From assembly GCA_934098485.1 (NCBI GenBank), contig CAKOOH010000004.1, positions 1 to 64,000 of the forward strand: a stretch of 64,000 nucleotides of DNA, written 5' to 3'. This document shows positions 25,999-35,232 of this stretch, piece by piece (the stretch's first letter is position 1; each line of letters begins with the position of its first letter). This DNA is from an uncultured Bacilli bacterium (GTDB lineage: Bacteria; Bacillota_I; Bacilli_A; RF39; UBA660). The notes beneath the pieces are model-generated. The model saw only the letters and a program-made list of their open reading frames with translations. It did no database searches and was not told where the DNA came from. A program made the translations under genes and the position numbers.

Positions 25999-26968
25999 AA
26001 ATATTTATTAGAAACTTTTCTGTCAAATATTTAGTTGCTTTATTAGCACCCGTAGTACTTAAATGATGTTCATCAGTAAAGTCAGTTTTATAGTTAAATT
26101 TAATTTCTTTTTCTAAGTCAATAAAGGTTACGTTTTCTTTTTCTAATTTGTTTTTTAAATAGTTTAATTTTCTTAATTCATTTTCGGTGGATATATATGG
26201 AGTTCGATAAAAAATAAGTTTAACATCGTACTTAACACATAACGCAATTATTTTGTCTATATATTTTTCAATATCACTTTCGAGTTTCATATAATCGTCA
26301 TCTTCTACTTTGTTTTGTTTTTGTGGATAATCACTTAAATCTTTGGATTTATATATCTTGTAACCATTATTAGATAATCTATAAACCATTTCTGGATAAA
26401 CATAATAATCACTTTGTTCTAAAGTACCTTCAAATGTATACTCGAAATCATTTTGATATATAGAATTATTCATAAGTCTATCTTTGTATCTCATTATAGG
26501 AATATTCATTTCTAGAAAATTTTTGTTAAAGTCTTTAATTACTTCAATTTTTTCTTTCGTTAAAGGCAATCTTTCTAAGTTGGGTTCTAAGAATTTATTT
26601 AATACTCTTTCAGTTGGTTCATATGTTTCATATGGATTGATTCCCCATATTTCTACAAAAGCAACATTGGGTTTATAATTTTTAAAATTTTCTAGCATTC
26701 TTAAATAGGTTACAGGAATTATTTCACTGGGATTAGCATAAACAAAAGCATCTAAATTATAATTTTCTTTTAAATAAGTGGGATTAAATGATGTATATGC
26801 GTGACAAGAACCATATACTTGAATATCAAATTCATTATCTACACTTTCTAAGTATTTTTCTAGCATATAGTAGCGGTTTAATGCTTTGGGAACAACTATA
26901 TCTGTTACTTTAGAAATGATAAAAATATTTAAAGATATAAATAAAATATAGGTTAGTATTTTTTTCAT
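25997..26968 (-). CDS. Membrane-anchored SGNH/DltD-like protein, partner of MBOAT
   Basis: 323 aa from the ATG at 26968, which overlaps the MBOAT stop codon (TGATG). One N-terminal membrane helix, then an extracytoplasmic domain. The nucleophile-type motif is IQVYGSCHAYTSFNP (about 50-64), where GSCHA/GSSH marks the SGNH fold. A C-terminal block DFTDEHHLSTTGANKATKYL supplies the Asp-x-x-His pair. The catalytic serine position reads S-C-H, as in some DltD/AlgJ-like proteins. With its MBOAT partner it would complete transfer of an acyl group to an outside glycan. Confidence 0.75.
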   Translation of the reverse strand: MKKILTYILFISLNIFIISKVTDIVVPKALNRYYMLEKYLESVDNEFDIQVYGSCHAYTSFNPTYLKENYNLDAFVYANPSEIIPVTYLRMLENFKNYKPNVAFVEIWGINPYETYEPTERVLNKFLEPNLERLPLTKEKIEVIKDFNKNFLEMNIPIMRYKDRLMNNSIYQNDFEYTFEGTLEQSDYYVYPEMVYRLSNNGYKIYKSKDLSDYPQKQNKVEDDDYMKLESDIEKYIDKIIALCVKYDVKLIFYRTPYISTENELRKLNYLKNKLEKENVTFIDLEKEIKFNYKTDFTDEHHLSTTGANKATKYLTEKFLINI

Positions 26969-28428
26969 CAAAAACCTCCATACATAAATCCGGCAATATC
27001 ATAACCGCTTCCATAGACCCCAAAGAATACTACGTCCATAATTAATAATATATAAATTGTCCACCTTAATATAATGTGTAAATGAGTAACTTTATTTATT
27101 ATTTCATCTTGATGAAATTTAAATTCAAGAACAAATAATATAATTACTTGAGATATTATTAAAATCATAAAATTTTGATTCATGCCCATATCATAAATTG
27201 TGTTATCAAATAATACCCATAAATCAGCACTAACAAACATGTTTTTTATATAATTTAAAGCACTTAGAAAACTTGGTGATCTAAAGAAAATCCAAGCGAA
27301 AGTAACTAAATTAAACGTTATAATGGTTTTATATACCTTATCACTAAAAGAATTTTCTTCTACTTTTATTAATTTTTTTATTTTTAATCTAATATTTTTA
27401 GTATAGTCACCAATTATTTGATATAAACCATGTAAAAATCCCCAAAATAAAAAACTAAATCCAGCACCGTGCCAAATACCACTAACTAAAAAAGTAATTA
27501 ATATGTTTAAATATTTTTTTAATTTTCCTTTTCTATTACCACCTAATGGAATATATATGTAATCTTTTAACCAATTGCTTAAAGAAATATGCCATTTAGA
27601 CCAAAATTCTTTAATGCTCATAGAAAAATATGGCCTATTAAAATTGTTTATTAACTCAATATTTAATATTCTGCTTATCCCCCTGCAGATATCAACACAT
27701 CCAGAAAAATCTAAATAAAGTTGAAGTGAATAAAAAATTGCTCCTATGTATAATATAATACCGTGTAAATCTTGATAGTTTGAAAAACAGTTATTTACAA
27801 AAAGGCCTAAGCGATCAGCAAGAACGATTTTTTTTATTAAACCGAATAAAATTAAGATTAAAGAATTTATAGTATTTTGAGAAGAATATTTTTTAGTATT
27901 TAATAACTCAGGCATTAATTTGTCATATCTAGAAATTGGTCCTTGGACAATTGCCGGAAAGTATGATAAAAATAGTAAATATTTAAAGAAGTTATTTTCT
28001 GCTTTGATTTTACCTTTATAAACATCAATTAAATAACTTAACGCTTGTAATAAATAATATGATATACCGATTGGAACTATAATATTCCAAAAAGGTTCTG
28101 TAAAAGTTATGTTTAATTTTGATAAGGCAATACTTAATACATGTAAGGACCATGGCAGAACTTTTATTATCCCCCATAATAACGTATTAACTATAATGCA
28201 TGAAATAAATATTAATTTATTATGTTTGTTTTTTTCAAATAGTTTCGCCGAATAATATGTTGATGCTGCTACAAACAATAAAAAGATAAAATATTTTATA
28301 TTAAAAGATAAATAAAAAATTAAACTTCCAAGCAATAATATTTTCCAGCGCCATTTGGAAGGAAGTAAATAATATAATAAGGTTAGTATTATAGTAAAAA
28401 TTAAAAAATACATTGATAAATACGACAT
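26968..28428 (-). CDS. MBOAT family O-acyltransferase (AlgI/DltB-like)
   Basis: 486 aa, about 11 membrane helices. Conserved parts: PIGISYYLLQALSYLIDVYKG, the SYFPAIVQGPISRYDKLMPE region, YLDFSGCVDICRGISRIL, NRPYFSMSIKEFWSKWHISL and the key LVSGIWHGAGFSFLFWG histidine segment. These place it in the AlgI/DltB type that passes acyl groups across the membrane. I choose the ATG at 28428 (GAGGTG 5 nt before) over an in-frame GTG. With the SGNH protein it forms a two-gene unit having its own promoter and terminator. Confidence 0.92.
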   Translation of the reverse strand: MSYLSMYFLIFTIILTLLYYLLPSKWRWKILLLGSLIFYLSFNIKYFIFLLFVAASTYYSAKLFEKNKHNKLIFISCIIVNTLLWGIIKVLPWSLHVLSIALSKLNITFTEPFWNIIVPIGISYYLLQALSYLIDVYKGKIKAENNFFKYLLFLSYFPAIVQGPISRYDKLMPELLNTKKYSSQNTINSLILILFGLIKKIVLADRLGLFVNNCFSNYQDLHGIILYIGAIFYSLQLYLDFSGCVDICRGISRILNIELINNFNRPYFSMSIKEFWSKWHISLSNWLKDYIYIPLGGNRKGKLKKYLNILITFLVSGIWHGAGFSFLFWGFLHGLYQIIGDYTKNIRLKIKKLIKVEENSFSDKVYKTIITFNLVTFAWIFFRSPSFLSALNYIKNMFVSADLWVLFDNTIYDMGMNQNFMILIISQVIILFVLEFKFHQDEIINKVTHLHIILRWTIYILLIMDVVFFGVYGSGYDIAGFMYGGF

Positions 28429-28460
28429 TTTGTTCACCTCAAAAGTAATTTTATATGGTT

Positions 28461-28490
28461 ATTATAGCACACAAAATAAAATACATTCAA
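28461..28490 (-). promoter_or_regulatory. Promoter of the MBOAT-SGNH unit with extended -10
   Basis: TTGAAT (28490-28485), 18-nt spacer, TGC then TATAAT (28466-28461). The -35 box lies inside the terminator stem of the preceding gene. Confidence 0.65.
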
Positions 28491-28508
28491 ATTTTAAGAA
28501 TGTATTTT
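28472..28508 (-). terminator. Terminator after the HTH-nucleotidyltransferase gene
   Basis: Minus strand AAAATACATTC-TTAAAATTT-GAATGTATTTT then ATTTTG. The strong 11-bp stem ends the transporter transcript. Confidence 0.7.
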
Positions 28509-28512
28509 ATTA

Positions 28513-29415
28513 TTAAACATCATAGGTTTTATCTATGGCTTTTAGTTCATTAAATGTATCTATTTCGATAATGTCTTCTTTATGGCATTCTCTTATGTAA
28601 ATATTATAGTGTTTTTTGCATACATCTAATATAACTTGCTCCCAATATTTTTCTTTGCCACCAGGGGATTCAAAAACATCTTTCATGTCTTTTTCTATTT
28701 TCTTACCATCTTCTTCATCATAATAAGAAATTCCGACCATTTGATAGCAGTTTTCACCACCAATTTTTTCTTTTACGATGATGCCATTTTTGGTTTCAAT
28801 ACACCAATCGTCACTTCGATCAACATAGTATCCTAAGAAATTACTATGATATTCATATTTTCTAATTAATTTAGGGTTATATAAATATAAATCAGATTCT
28901 AGAACGTAAGCGTTTTTAATTAAATCTCTTACTAAATATGCACTAGAAATGTTATTTGCTTCATTATACATATCATTTATTATTAATTTAATATTAGGAT
29001 ATTTCTTTTTTAAAACTTCAAATTGTTCATTTAAATAACCAGTTACAATTATTATTTCTTCTATATCGGCAGCGACTACGGCATCTAAAAGCGTTTCAAT
29101 TATTCTTTTGCCTTTTACTAATACTAATGGTTTTGGTGTATTTAAAGTTATGGGAACTAGTCTAGAACCAAAGCCGGCGGCTAAAAAAATTGCTCTTTTT
29201 ACTTTATATGGTTTTAATATATCATAACCTTTAGTAGTTATGTGAATAAACTGGTCTTTTTGAACAATTAAACCAACTTGCATTAATTCTGACATTATTT
29301 TATTAACTGTACCTAAGGAAATATTTATATTAGAACTTATCTCTCTTTGAGATATTTTTTCATTTTGTTTACTTTCAATGTAAACTAAAACTTCAAATTG
29401 ATTTTTACTTAACAT
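28513..29415 (-). CDS. Winged-helix domain fused to LicC/PntC-like cytidylyltransferase
   Basis: 300 aa. Residues 1-70 form a winged-helix/MarR-like DNA-binding domain (SQREISSNINISLGTVNKIM). Residues 74-300 are a nucleotidyltransferase: AIFLAAGFGSRLVPIT, NTPKPLVLVKGKRIIE, IIIVTGYLNEQFEVL, ESDLYLYNP. Best comparison by eye is with LicC (CTP:phosphocholine) and PntC (CTP:2-aminoethylphosphonate) cytidylyltransferases. The ATG overlaps the permease stop by 7 nt, so it is coupled to a transporter that may import its substrate. LicD elsewhere in the locus could use the product. The HTH may let the protein sense its ligand and control the operon (inference). Confidence 0.85.
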   Translation of the reverse strand: MLSKNQFEVLVYIESKQNEKISQREISSNINISLGTVNKIMSELMQVGLIVQKDQFIHITTKGYDILKPYKVKRAIFLAAGFGSRLVPITLNTPKPLVLVKGKRIIETLLDAVVAADIEEIIIVTGYLNEQFEVLKKKYPNIKLIINDMYNEANNISSAYLVRDLIKNAYVLESDLYLYNPKLIRKYEYHSNFLGYYVDRSDDWCIETKNGIIVKEKIGGENCYQMVGISYYDEEDGKKIEKDMKDVFESPGGKEKYWEQVILDVCKKHYNIYIRECHKEDIIEIDTFNELKAIDKTYDV

Positions 29416-30995
29416 GTTACACCTCTTTTATTATTATACCTTTTTCTTTTAATTAAGTATATTGCTAGTTTTACGGTAAAATTGATTATTAGAATTATAA
29501 GAGAAATTATAGCGGCTTCTTCTAACATCATTTGACCTTCATATTGATTAATTAATAATGATAAAGGCATTGTTTTTGTACCAAATAGGAATGTTACCGC
29601 GGATATGGTTATCATAGAGTTAATAAAGAAATAACTTATCATTTCTAAGATGGTATCTACAGAATTAGGAATAATAACATCTTTTAAAATTCTAAAACCA
29701 CTAATACCACAAGTGCTTCCAACATCTTCATAATTTTTATTTATTTTTGATAGAGCATTATATGCCATTAAGTATGGAGAGGCAATAAAATGGGTGATAT
29801 TAACCATTATTAATATTGAAAATGTACGATATATAAAAGTATTTTTAAACGCAATCATGTATGCAAGTCCTAATACAATACCAGGAACCGCTAAAGTAAT
29901 TGTAATAAGAATGTGCAAGACTTTTTTAATTTTAATATTAGATCTACTTACAATGTAGGCAGAAATATAAGCAACTATAGTACCTATAAGGGCCGTTAAT
30001 GCAGAAATAATTAAAGAATTTATTAAAATTTCACCTGCGCCTTTATTTATAACATAATCAAAATGTTTTAAAGAAAATGATGTATCGTATGGATATTTAC
30101 TTATTATGGATAAGTATAAAAATGATCCAAATAAAACGGCTAAGAATAATAGGGTAAAATAAGTAAATCCTTTTAGCAAAATGTGAAATTTATTATTTTC
30201 TATTACATATTCTTTTTTTACGAAATTATTAGTATCTCTATCTTTAACTACTATGTCTATAATAAATGATATTAAAGCTGGTATTAGCAAGAACATACTT
30301 ATATATGTTCCTTTTGAAAAATCTAATAACCCGATTACTTCTCTATAAAGAAATAATGGCAATGTTGTGTATCTTCCACCTACAGCTAGAGGAACTCCGT
30401 AATCAGTAATGATTAGAGTAAAGACTGCAAATATAGCAGATAAAAGTGGTCTTTTCATATAATAAAAAGTTACTTTAGAGAAAGTTTGAAATTTTGATAG
30501 TCCTAAAACTTTAGCAGTTTCATACATCGAATTATCAACATAATTGAAAGCATCAATAAACATTAAAAACGATACAGGAAAGGAATATAAAATTGATCCT
30601 AATAGTATTCCGTTAAATCCTAAAATGTTAAAATCCAATTTTAATATATTAGTTATTATGCCATTTTGACCGAATAAGTTAATAATACCTAAGCCATGTG
30701 ATATGGAAGGGATTAACATAGGCAAAGTTAGTAATACAGATATTAAAACTTTATGTTTTATATTAGTTCTACTAATTGTATAGGCAAGTAAATATGATAT
30801 GGAAATGGAAATAATAGTTGCAAGAGTTGTTACTTTTAAAGAACTAGTTATAGCCTCTTTCAACTGAGATGATTTCATCAATGCTTCAAAAGCATTTGAA
30901 TCTAAATTTTGTGACAAAGAAAGTATTGGATATATAATTGATACTGTGAAAAATAATAATAGTATTAAAAAAATGTATATATTTCTTTTTTTCAT
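29409..30995 (-). CDS. ABC transporter permease, two fused halves (iron/2-aminoethylphosphonate type)
   Basis: 528 aa from the ATG at 30995, which overlaps the ATPase stop in TAATG; a longer start would run into that gene. About twelve helices in two similar halves, each with a binding-protein-dependent permease loop: first half around FLMFIDAFNYVDNSMYETAK then VLGLSKFQTFSKV, second half around YNALSKINKNYEDVGSTCGI. Fused permeases of this length occur in the ferric-iron (FbpB/SfuB) and 2-aminoethylphosphonate transporter families. Membrane component of the system formed with the two upstream genes. Confidence 0.9.
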   Translation of the reverse strand: MKKRNIYIFLILLLFFTVSIIYPILSLSQNLDSNAFEALMKSSQLKEAITSSLKVTTLATIISISISYLLAYTISRTNIKHKVLISVLLTLPMLIPSISHGLGIINLFGQNGIITNILKLDFNILGFNGILLGSILYSFPVSFLMFIDAFNYVDNSMYETAKVLGLSKFQTFSKVTFYYMKRPLLSAIFAVFTLIITDYGVPLAVGGRYTTLPLFLYREVIGLLDFSKGTYISMFLLIPALISFIIDIVVKDRDTNNFVKKEYVIENNKFHILLKGFTYFTLLFLAVLFGSFLYLSIISKYPYDTSFSLKHFDYVINKGAGEILINSLIISALTALIGTIVAYISAYIVSRSNIKIKKVLHILITITLAVPGIVLGLAYMIAFKNTFIYRTFSILIMVNITHFIASPYLMAYNALSKINKNYEDVGSTCGISGFRILKDVIIPNSVDTILEMISYFFINSMITISAVTFLFGTKTMPLSLLINQYEGQMMLEEAAIISLIILIINFTVKLAIYLIKRKRYNNKRGVTC

Positions 30996-31759
30996 TATAA
31001 ATCTATTCCTGTACACTTTTCTATTGATGATACTTTATCAATTAAATGTTGTGTCACAAAATTTTTAACATATTCTGTTTTTGGTTCATTAAATACTTTA
31101 TTTGGGGTATCAATTTGTTCAATTTTTCCGTCTTTCATTACCATTACTCTATCGGATAATGAGAAGGCTTCTTCTTGATCATGAGTAATATAAATCATTG
31201 TTATATTAAATTTCTTTTGAATTTCTTTAAATTCTTTACGTAGTTTTAATCGGTTGTCAGCATCAAGGGCTGACATAGGTTCATCAAATAATATAATATC
31301 AGAATTTAAAGCTAGCGTTCTTGCGATGGCAACTCTTTGTTGTTGACCGCCAGATAACTCACTCGGATACTTATTAACTTGATCACTTAAACCGACTTTT
31401 TCTAAAGTATCTAAAGCAATTTTTTTAGCATCTTTTTTAGTTGCTTTTTTTATTTTTAATGGATATGCGACATTTTCAAGGATAGTCATGTTAGGAAACA
31501 AAGCATAGTTTTGAAATACTATTCCCATTCCTCTTTCAGATGGATTAGCCTTAACGATGTTTTTGCCATTTCTGATAATTTTTCCCGAATCAGGTTTTTC
31601 GATGCCAATTAAAATTCTTAGCAGCGTTGTTTTTCCGCAACCTGATGCGCCTAAGATTGATAAAAATTCGCCGTCATAAACATCAAAAGAAATATTTTTC
31701 AATATTTCTTTGTCGCCGAATTTTTTGCATAGGTTTTTAACTTCTAAATCTTTTGTCAT
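30995..31759 (-). CDS. ABC transporter ATP-binding protein (iron/2-aminoethylphosphonate type)
   Basis: 254 aa. Full ABC ATPase: Walker A GASGCGKTTLL, Q-loop VFQNYALFPNMTI, signature ELSGGQQQRVAIARTLA, Walker B IILFDEPMSALDADNR, and the TMIYITHDQEEAFSLSDRV switch histidine. It belongs to the PotA/FbpC/PhnT subfamily but lacks most of the usual C-terminal regulatory domain. It follows the binding-protein gene by 1 bp. Confidence 0.93.
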   Translation of the reverse strand: MTKDLEVKNLCKKFGDKEILKNISFDVYDGEFLSILGASGCGKTTLLRILIGIEKPDSGKIIRNGKNIVKANPSERGMGIVFQNYALFPNMTILENVAYPLKIKKATKKDAKKIALDTLEKVGLSDQVNKYPSELSGGQQQRVAIARTLALNSDIILFDEPMSALDADNRLKLRKEFKEIQKKFNITMIYITHDQEEAFSLSDRVMVMKDGKIEQIDTPNKVFNEPKTEYVKNFVTQHLIDKVSSIEKCTGIDL

Positions 31760-31760
31760 A

Positions 31761-32735
31761 TTAAAACTTCCATTTGCTAATTAATTTATTTTTTAACTCA
31801 ATATCATTAATTCCTGTCATATCTGCATCTTTTAAATTTGTTGGATAATTAGGAATTTTTGATTCTTGATCTTTTAAAATCTTACCTGGTACAAAATGTT
31901 CTTTATCATATTTTGAAAAGTCTTTCATAATAAATTCAAATACTTCTTTAACATTTGCTTTTTCTTCTCTACCTTTAATTATTGCAGATGAAGTTGTATT
32001 ATATGGTGTTTTGGTATCTAACTCAATGATTTCATAATTAGCACCATTAGTTATTTCAGCTGCACCTTGGTAAGTCATTCCCATTGCAATAGCAATTTCA
32101 CCTTGTTTTAGTAAACTAATAGGGCCAGAACCTGATGTAGTAAATTGTTTAATATTTTTAGATAACTTATCAAAATATTTTAAGGCACCATCTTCACCTT
32201 TAAGGTTTACTACATTTAAGTAATACATATATCCAGTTCCAGATGTTTTAGGATCTGGCATAGCAATTAATCCTTTGTATTTTGAATCAAGTAAATCATC
32301 ATATGATTTTGGAGCGGCCCATTTCTTTTTCTTAAAATATGCTTTATCAATAATAATGGATGCTGTATATTTTTCATAAATTAAGAATTTTTTATGTTTA
32401 GGATTGATATTATCAACATAGTATGAATCATCATAATAGCTTAAATCTGCAAAATTATCAGTTAATCCCTCCATTTGAGATGTTTCTAAACCTAAAATAA
32501 TATCTGCTTCAACATCAGTTTTTTCAGCTTTGATTTTAGCAGCATTATTTCCTGTAGATAAATGTTGTACTGTAATATCTAAATCAGGAAATTTTTCAGC
32601 AAGTTGTTTTTTTAATTCATTATTCCTTTCTTCTTCGGCGCTTGAGTAAATAACAATACCATTACTATCTTTTTTACCGCAACCGGTTAAAGTTAATAAT
32701 AATACTATCATTACTATTGTAAACATTTTCTTCAT
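31761..32735 (-). CDS. Solute-binding lipoprotein of the iron/2-aminoethylphosphonate family
   Basis: 324 aa from the ATG at 32735, chosen because GGAGG lies 7 nt before it; the longer frame would start within the promoter. A signal peptide ends in the lipobox LTGC (Cys19), so the protein is lipid-anchored outside the membrane. The mature part is a family-1 binding protein: GIVIYSSAEEERNNELKKQL, KAEKTDVEADIILGLETSQ, DPKTSGTGYMYYLN and SGSGPISLLKQGEIAI. No run of conserved iron-binding tyrosines is obvious. Genetic linkage to a LicC/PntC-like enzyme favours aminoethylphosphonate or a related amine over iron, as inference. Confidence 0.85.
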   Translation of the reverse strand: MKKMFTIVMIVLLLTLTGCGKKDSNGIVIYSSAEEERNNELKKQLAEKFPDLDITVQHLSTGNNAAKIKAEKTDVEADIILGLETSQMEGLTDNFADLSYYDDSYYVDNINPKHKKFLIYEKYTASIIIDKAYFKKKKWAAPKSYDDLLDSKYKGLIAMPDPKTSGTGYMYYLNVVNLKGEDGALKYFDKLSKNIKQFTTSGSGPISLLKQGEIAIAMGMTYQGAAEITNGANYEIIELDTKTPYNTTSSAIIKGREEKANVKEVFEFIMKDFSKYDKEHFVPGKILKDQESKIPNYPTNLKDADMTGINDIELKNKLISKWKF

Positions 32736-32766
32736 TTTAAATCCTCCTTCAATGTTCATATTTACA

Positions 32767-32795
32767 ATATTACTACTCATTTTTGAACACGTCAA
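32767..32795 (-). promoter_or_regulatory. Promoter of the ABC transporter-cytidylyltransferase operon
   Basis: TTGACG (32795-32790), 17-nt spacer, TAATAT (32772-32767), about 30 bp before the binding-protein ATG. Confidence 0.7.
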
Positions 32796-32832
32796 GCATT
32801 TAAATTAAGTTTTTTAATTTATTTTTTATAGA

Positions 32833-32987
32833 TTAAATTTTATTGTTTATAACATTTATAAATTTTTGCCATTTTTTATACTCTAAAGCATTTTGCAATT
32901 CTCTAGCATACCAATATTCATTATCATTATCATCAATGTGTTTAATCTCTTCAATACTGTTTTATTATAATTTTTAATTTTGTTCAT
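32833..32987 (-). pseudogene. Remnant of a DinD-type (DNA-damage-inducible protein D) gene
   Basis: An ATG at 32987 behind GAGGAG begins MNKIKNYNKTV. A one-base frameshift then moves to EEIKHIDDNDNEYWYAREL followed by QNALEYKKWQKFINVI, ending at TAA 32833-32835. This matches the start of DinD/BRO-N-like proteins (FE.I.H.DE.G.EYW.ARELQ..L.Y..W..F). About 50 of the usual roughly 270 residues remain. The rest of the 370-bp gap up to the metal ATPase holds only that gene's terminator and AT-rich sequence. Confidence 0.7.
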
Positions 32988-33132
32988 ACACTCCTCATGT
33001 TCTTTATTTATTTGTAAGAAAAAATTCAAAATTTGATTTTATTTCAATATTTTTGGCTTATTGATTATCATAAACTTGGACTTATTTTTTGTCAGTAAGT
33101 TTATATTATATTTTTTATAATATTATTGCAAA

Positions 33133-33157
33133 GAAAAAAGCACAAAAATGTGCATTT
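33133..33157 (-). terminator. Terminator after the metal ATPase gene
   Basis: Minus strand AAATGCACA-TTTT-TGTGCTTTTTTC, a GC-containing stem followed by six T. Confidence 0.75.
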
Positions 33158-33168
33158 CCTTAATTATT

Positions 33169-35196
33169 TTAATATTTCTTTTTTAAAATTCGCAAAGCAT
33201 TCAAAATGGTTAATAATGTTACGCCAGTATCAGCAAAAACTGCAAACCACATATTGGCAAATCCCAAAATAGATAAAATTAAAATAATTACTTTTACAGA
33301 TAAAGCAAATATCAAATTTTGAATAATTATCTTTTTAGTAAATTTAGAAATATTTATAGCTTGAACAAGTTTAGTAAGGTCATCTTTCATGAGGACAATA
33401 TCAGAGGCTTCAATAGCACTGTCAGAACCATTCATACCCATGGAAATACCAATATCTGCTCTTTTTAAAACCGGAGCATCATTAATACCATCACCTACAA
33501 ATGCCGTAATTTTATTATTTGCTACTTTTTCGTATTCTTGAAATTTATCGGTTGGTAACATTTCGTATTTTACTTCATCAATATTTAATTTTTCAGAAAT
33601 AGATAAAGCAATTTCTTTTTTATCACCAGTAAACATATATGTTTTAATATTCATATCTTTTAAAGCTTTAATAGTTTCGTAAGCACCATCTTTAATGCCA
33701 TCAGATATAATAATTGATGCAACATGGTTACCATCAATACTTAAATGAAGTCCTTCATCTTTTAAACAGTTGCATAAATTTTTATTACCAATTTTAATTT
33801 CTTTTTTCTTTATTGTAAAAGTAATACCATTACCTTCTATTTCTTTAAAGTCTTTAACATCTTTATTGGAAATCTTTTTGCTTGTTAATTTGACTATTGA
33901 CTGAGCGATTGGGTGACTTGATAAAGATTCTCCTTTTACTAGAATATTTATAATTTCTTCTTTAGAATAATTTTTATCATATATTTTTATATTAGTTACA
34001 GTAAATGATCCATTTGTAAGAGTACCGGTTTTATCAAATATAATGTTATCTAGCGCACTTAGGCTTTCTAAATAATTACTTCCTTTTACTAAAATGCCGG
34101 CCTTACTTGATGCACCAATCGCGGTAAAGTAAGATAAAGGAACAGAGATGGCAATCGCACAAGGACAAGAAATAACTAAGAAAGTTAAAGCACGATATAT
34201 ACTTTCAGAATAATTTATATCGAATAATAAAGAAAGGAAAGTGCCAACTAAAAACGCTAAAATCATAACTATAGGAGTATAGATTTTGCTTATTTTAGAA
34301 ACGGTTGTCTCTGTTTTAGTCTTTTTGTCTGTTGCACTTTCTAGTAAATCTAAGATTTTTGAAACAGTAGAATTTTCAAATGTGCTAGTGGCTTTTATTT
34401 CTATAACATTTTCTAAATTTAAACACCCAGATAATACAGAATCATTTTCTTTTGCTACAAAATCTTCGGACTCGCCAGTTAAGGCCGAGGTGTCTAATTT
34501 AGTTTCACCTTTAACAATAATGCCGTCAGTAGGAATTTTTTCACCTTTTTTGATAATTAAAATATCGCCTACTTTAATGTTTTCTAAGTCAATCTTTTTA
34601 ATACCATTTTTTTCTTCACGAAGTGCATAAGGACTTTTAAGATCTATAAGATTTTTAATGGATTTTCTAGTAGTGTTAATAGCTTTTTCTTCAAGCATCT
34701 TACCAATAGTGTATAAAGCAATAACCATAATACCTTCTAGCACCTCGCCTAAAAGCAAAGCACCGAAACAAGAAATAGTAATAAGAGCATTTTCATTAAT
34801 AGAATGACTTTTTATAAGCAACTTAATAGCATTAATGGTAGTGCGATATAAAAGAAGAGCATAAGAAATATTATATAATATATATTTAATAACTGAAGGA
34901 AGATTTAGAAAATAAGTGGCGGCGCCTAAAATAAGAGCTGATATAAATATAGTTAGATTATATTCTTTTTTTACAGGAATTTCCTCACTAGTAAGATAAG
35001 CATCTGGCTCAACTTTTTTAACTAAGGCATTTAATTCTTTTAGAGTCATGTCTTTTTCTGATTCATAAATTAACTTAGATGTATTAAAATTTACAGACAC
35101 ATTTTTAAAATCAGCATTTTTATTTAAAGATTCTTCTATTTTTCTAGCACAATTAGCACAGTCTAAATTATTAATATTATATTTATATTTTTTCAT
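33169..35196 (-). CDS. P1B-type heavy-metal transporting ATPase (Cd/Zn-type)
   Basis: 675 aa. One N-terminal heavy-metal-associated domain with NLDCANCARK, about eight membrane helices, the transmembrane metal motif SCPCAIAISVP, phosphorylation site DKTGTLTNG, the SHPIAQS nucleotide-binding histidine-proline pair, TGDKKEIA and the VGDGINDAPVLKRADIGISMG hinge. The last helix FADTGVTLLTILNALRIL fits the Zn/Cd/Pb (CadA/ZntA) subgroup rather than copper pumps. No ArsR/MerR regulator lies next to it. RBS AAAGGAAA precedes ATG. Confidence 0.92.
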   Translation of the reverse strand: MKKYKYNINNLDCANCARKIEESLNKNADFKNVSVNFNTSKLIYESEKDMTLKELNALVKKVEPDAYLTSEEIPVKKEYNLTIFISALILGAATYFLNLPSVIKYILYNISYALLLYRTTINAIKLLIKSHSINENALITISCFGALLLGEVLEGIMVIALYTIGKMLEEKAINTTRKSIKNLIDLKSPYALREEKNGIKKIDLENIKVGDILIIKKGEKIPTDGIIVKGETKLDTSALTGESEDFVAKENDSVLSGCLNLENVIEIKATSTFENSTVSKILDLLESATDKKTKTETTVSKISKIYTPIVMILAFLVGTFLSLLFDINYSESIYRALTFLVISCPCAIAISVPLSYFTAIGASSKAGILVKGSNYLESLSALDNIIFDKTGTLTNGSFTVTNIKIYDKNYSKEEIINILVKGESLSSHPIAQSIVKLTSKKISNKDVKDFKEIEGNGITFTIKKKEIKIGNKNLCNCLKDEGLHLSIDGNHVASIIISDGIKDGAYETIKALKDMNIKTYMFTGDKKEIALSISEKLNIDEVKYEMLPTDKFQEYEKVANNKITAFVGDGINDAPVLKRADIGISMGMNGSDSAIEASDIVLMKDDLTKLVQAINISKFTKKIIIQNLIFALSVKVIILILSILGFANMWFAVFADTGVTLLTILNALRILKKKY

Positions 35197-35232
35197 TATT
35201 CGTTTCCTTTCAAACTGGAAACCATATCAATT

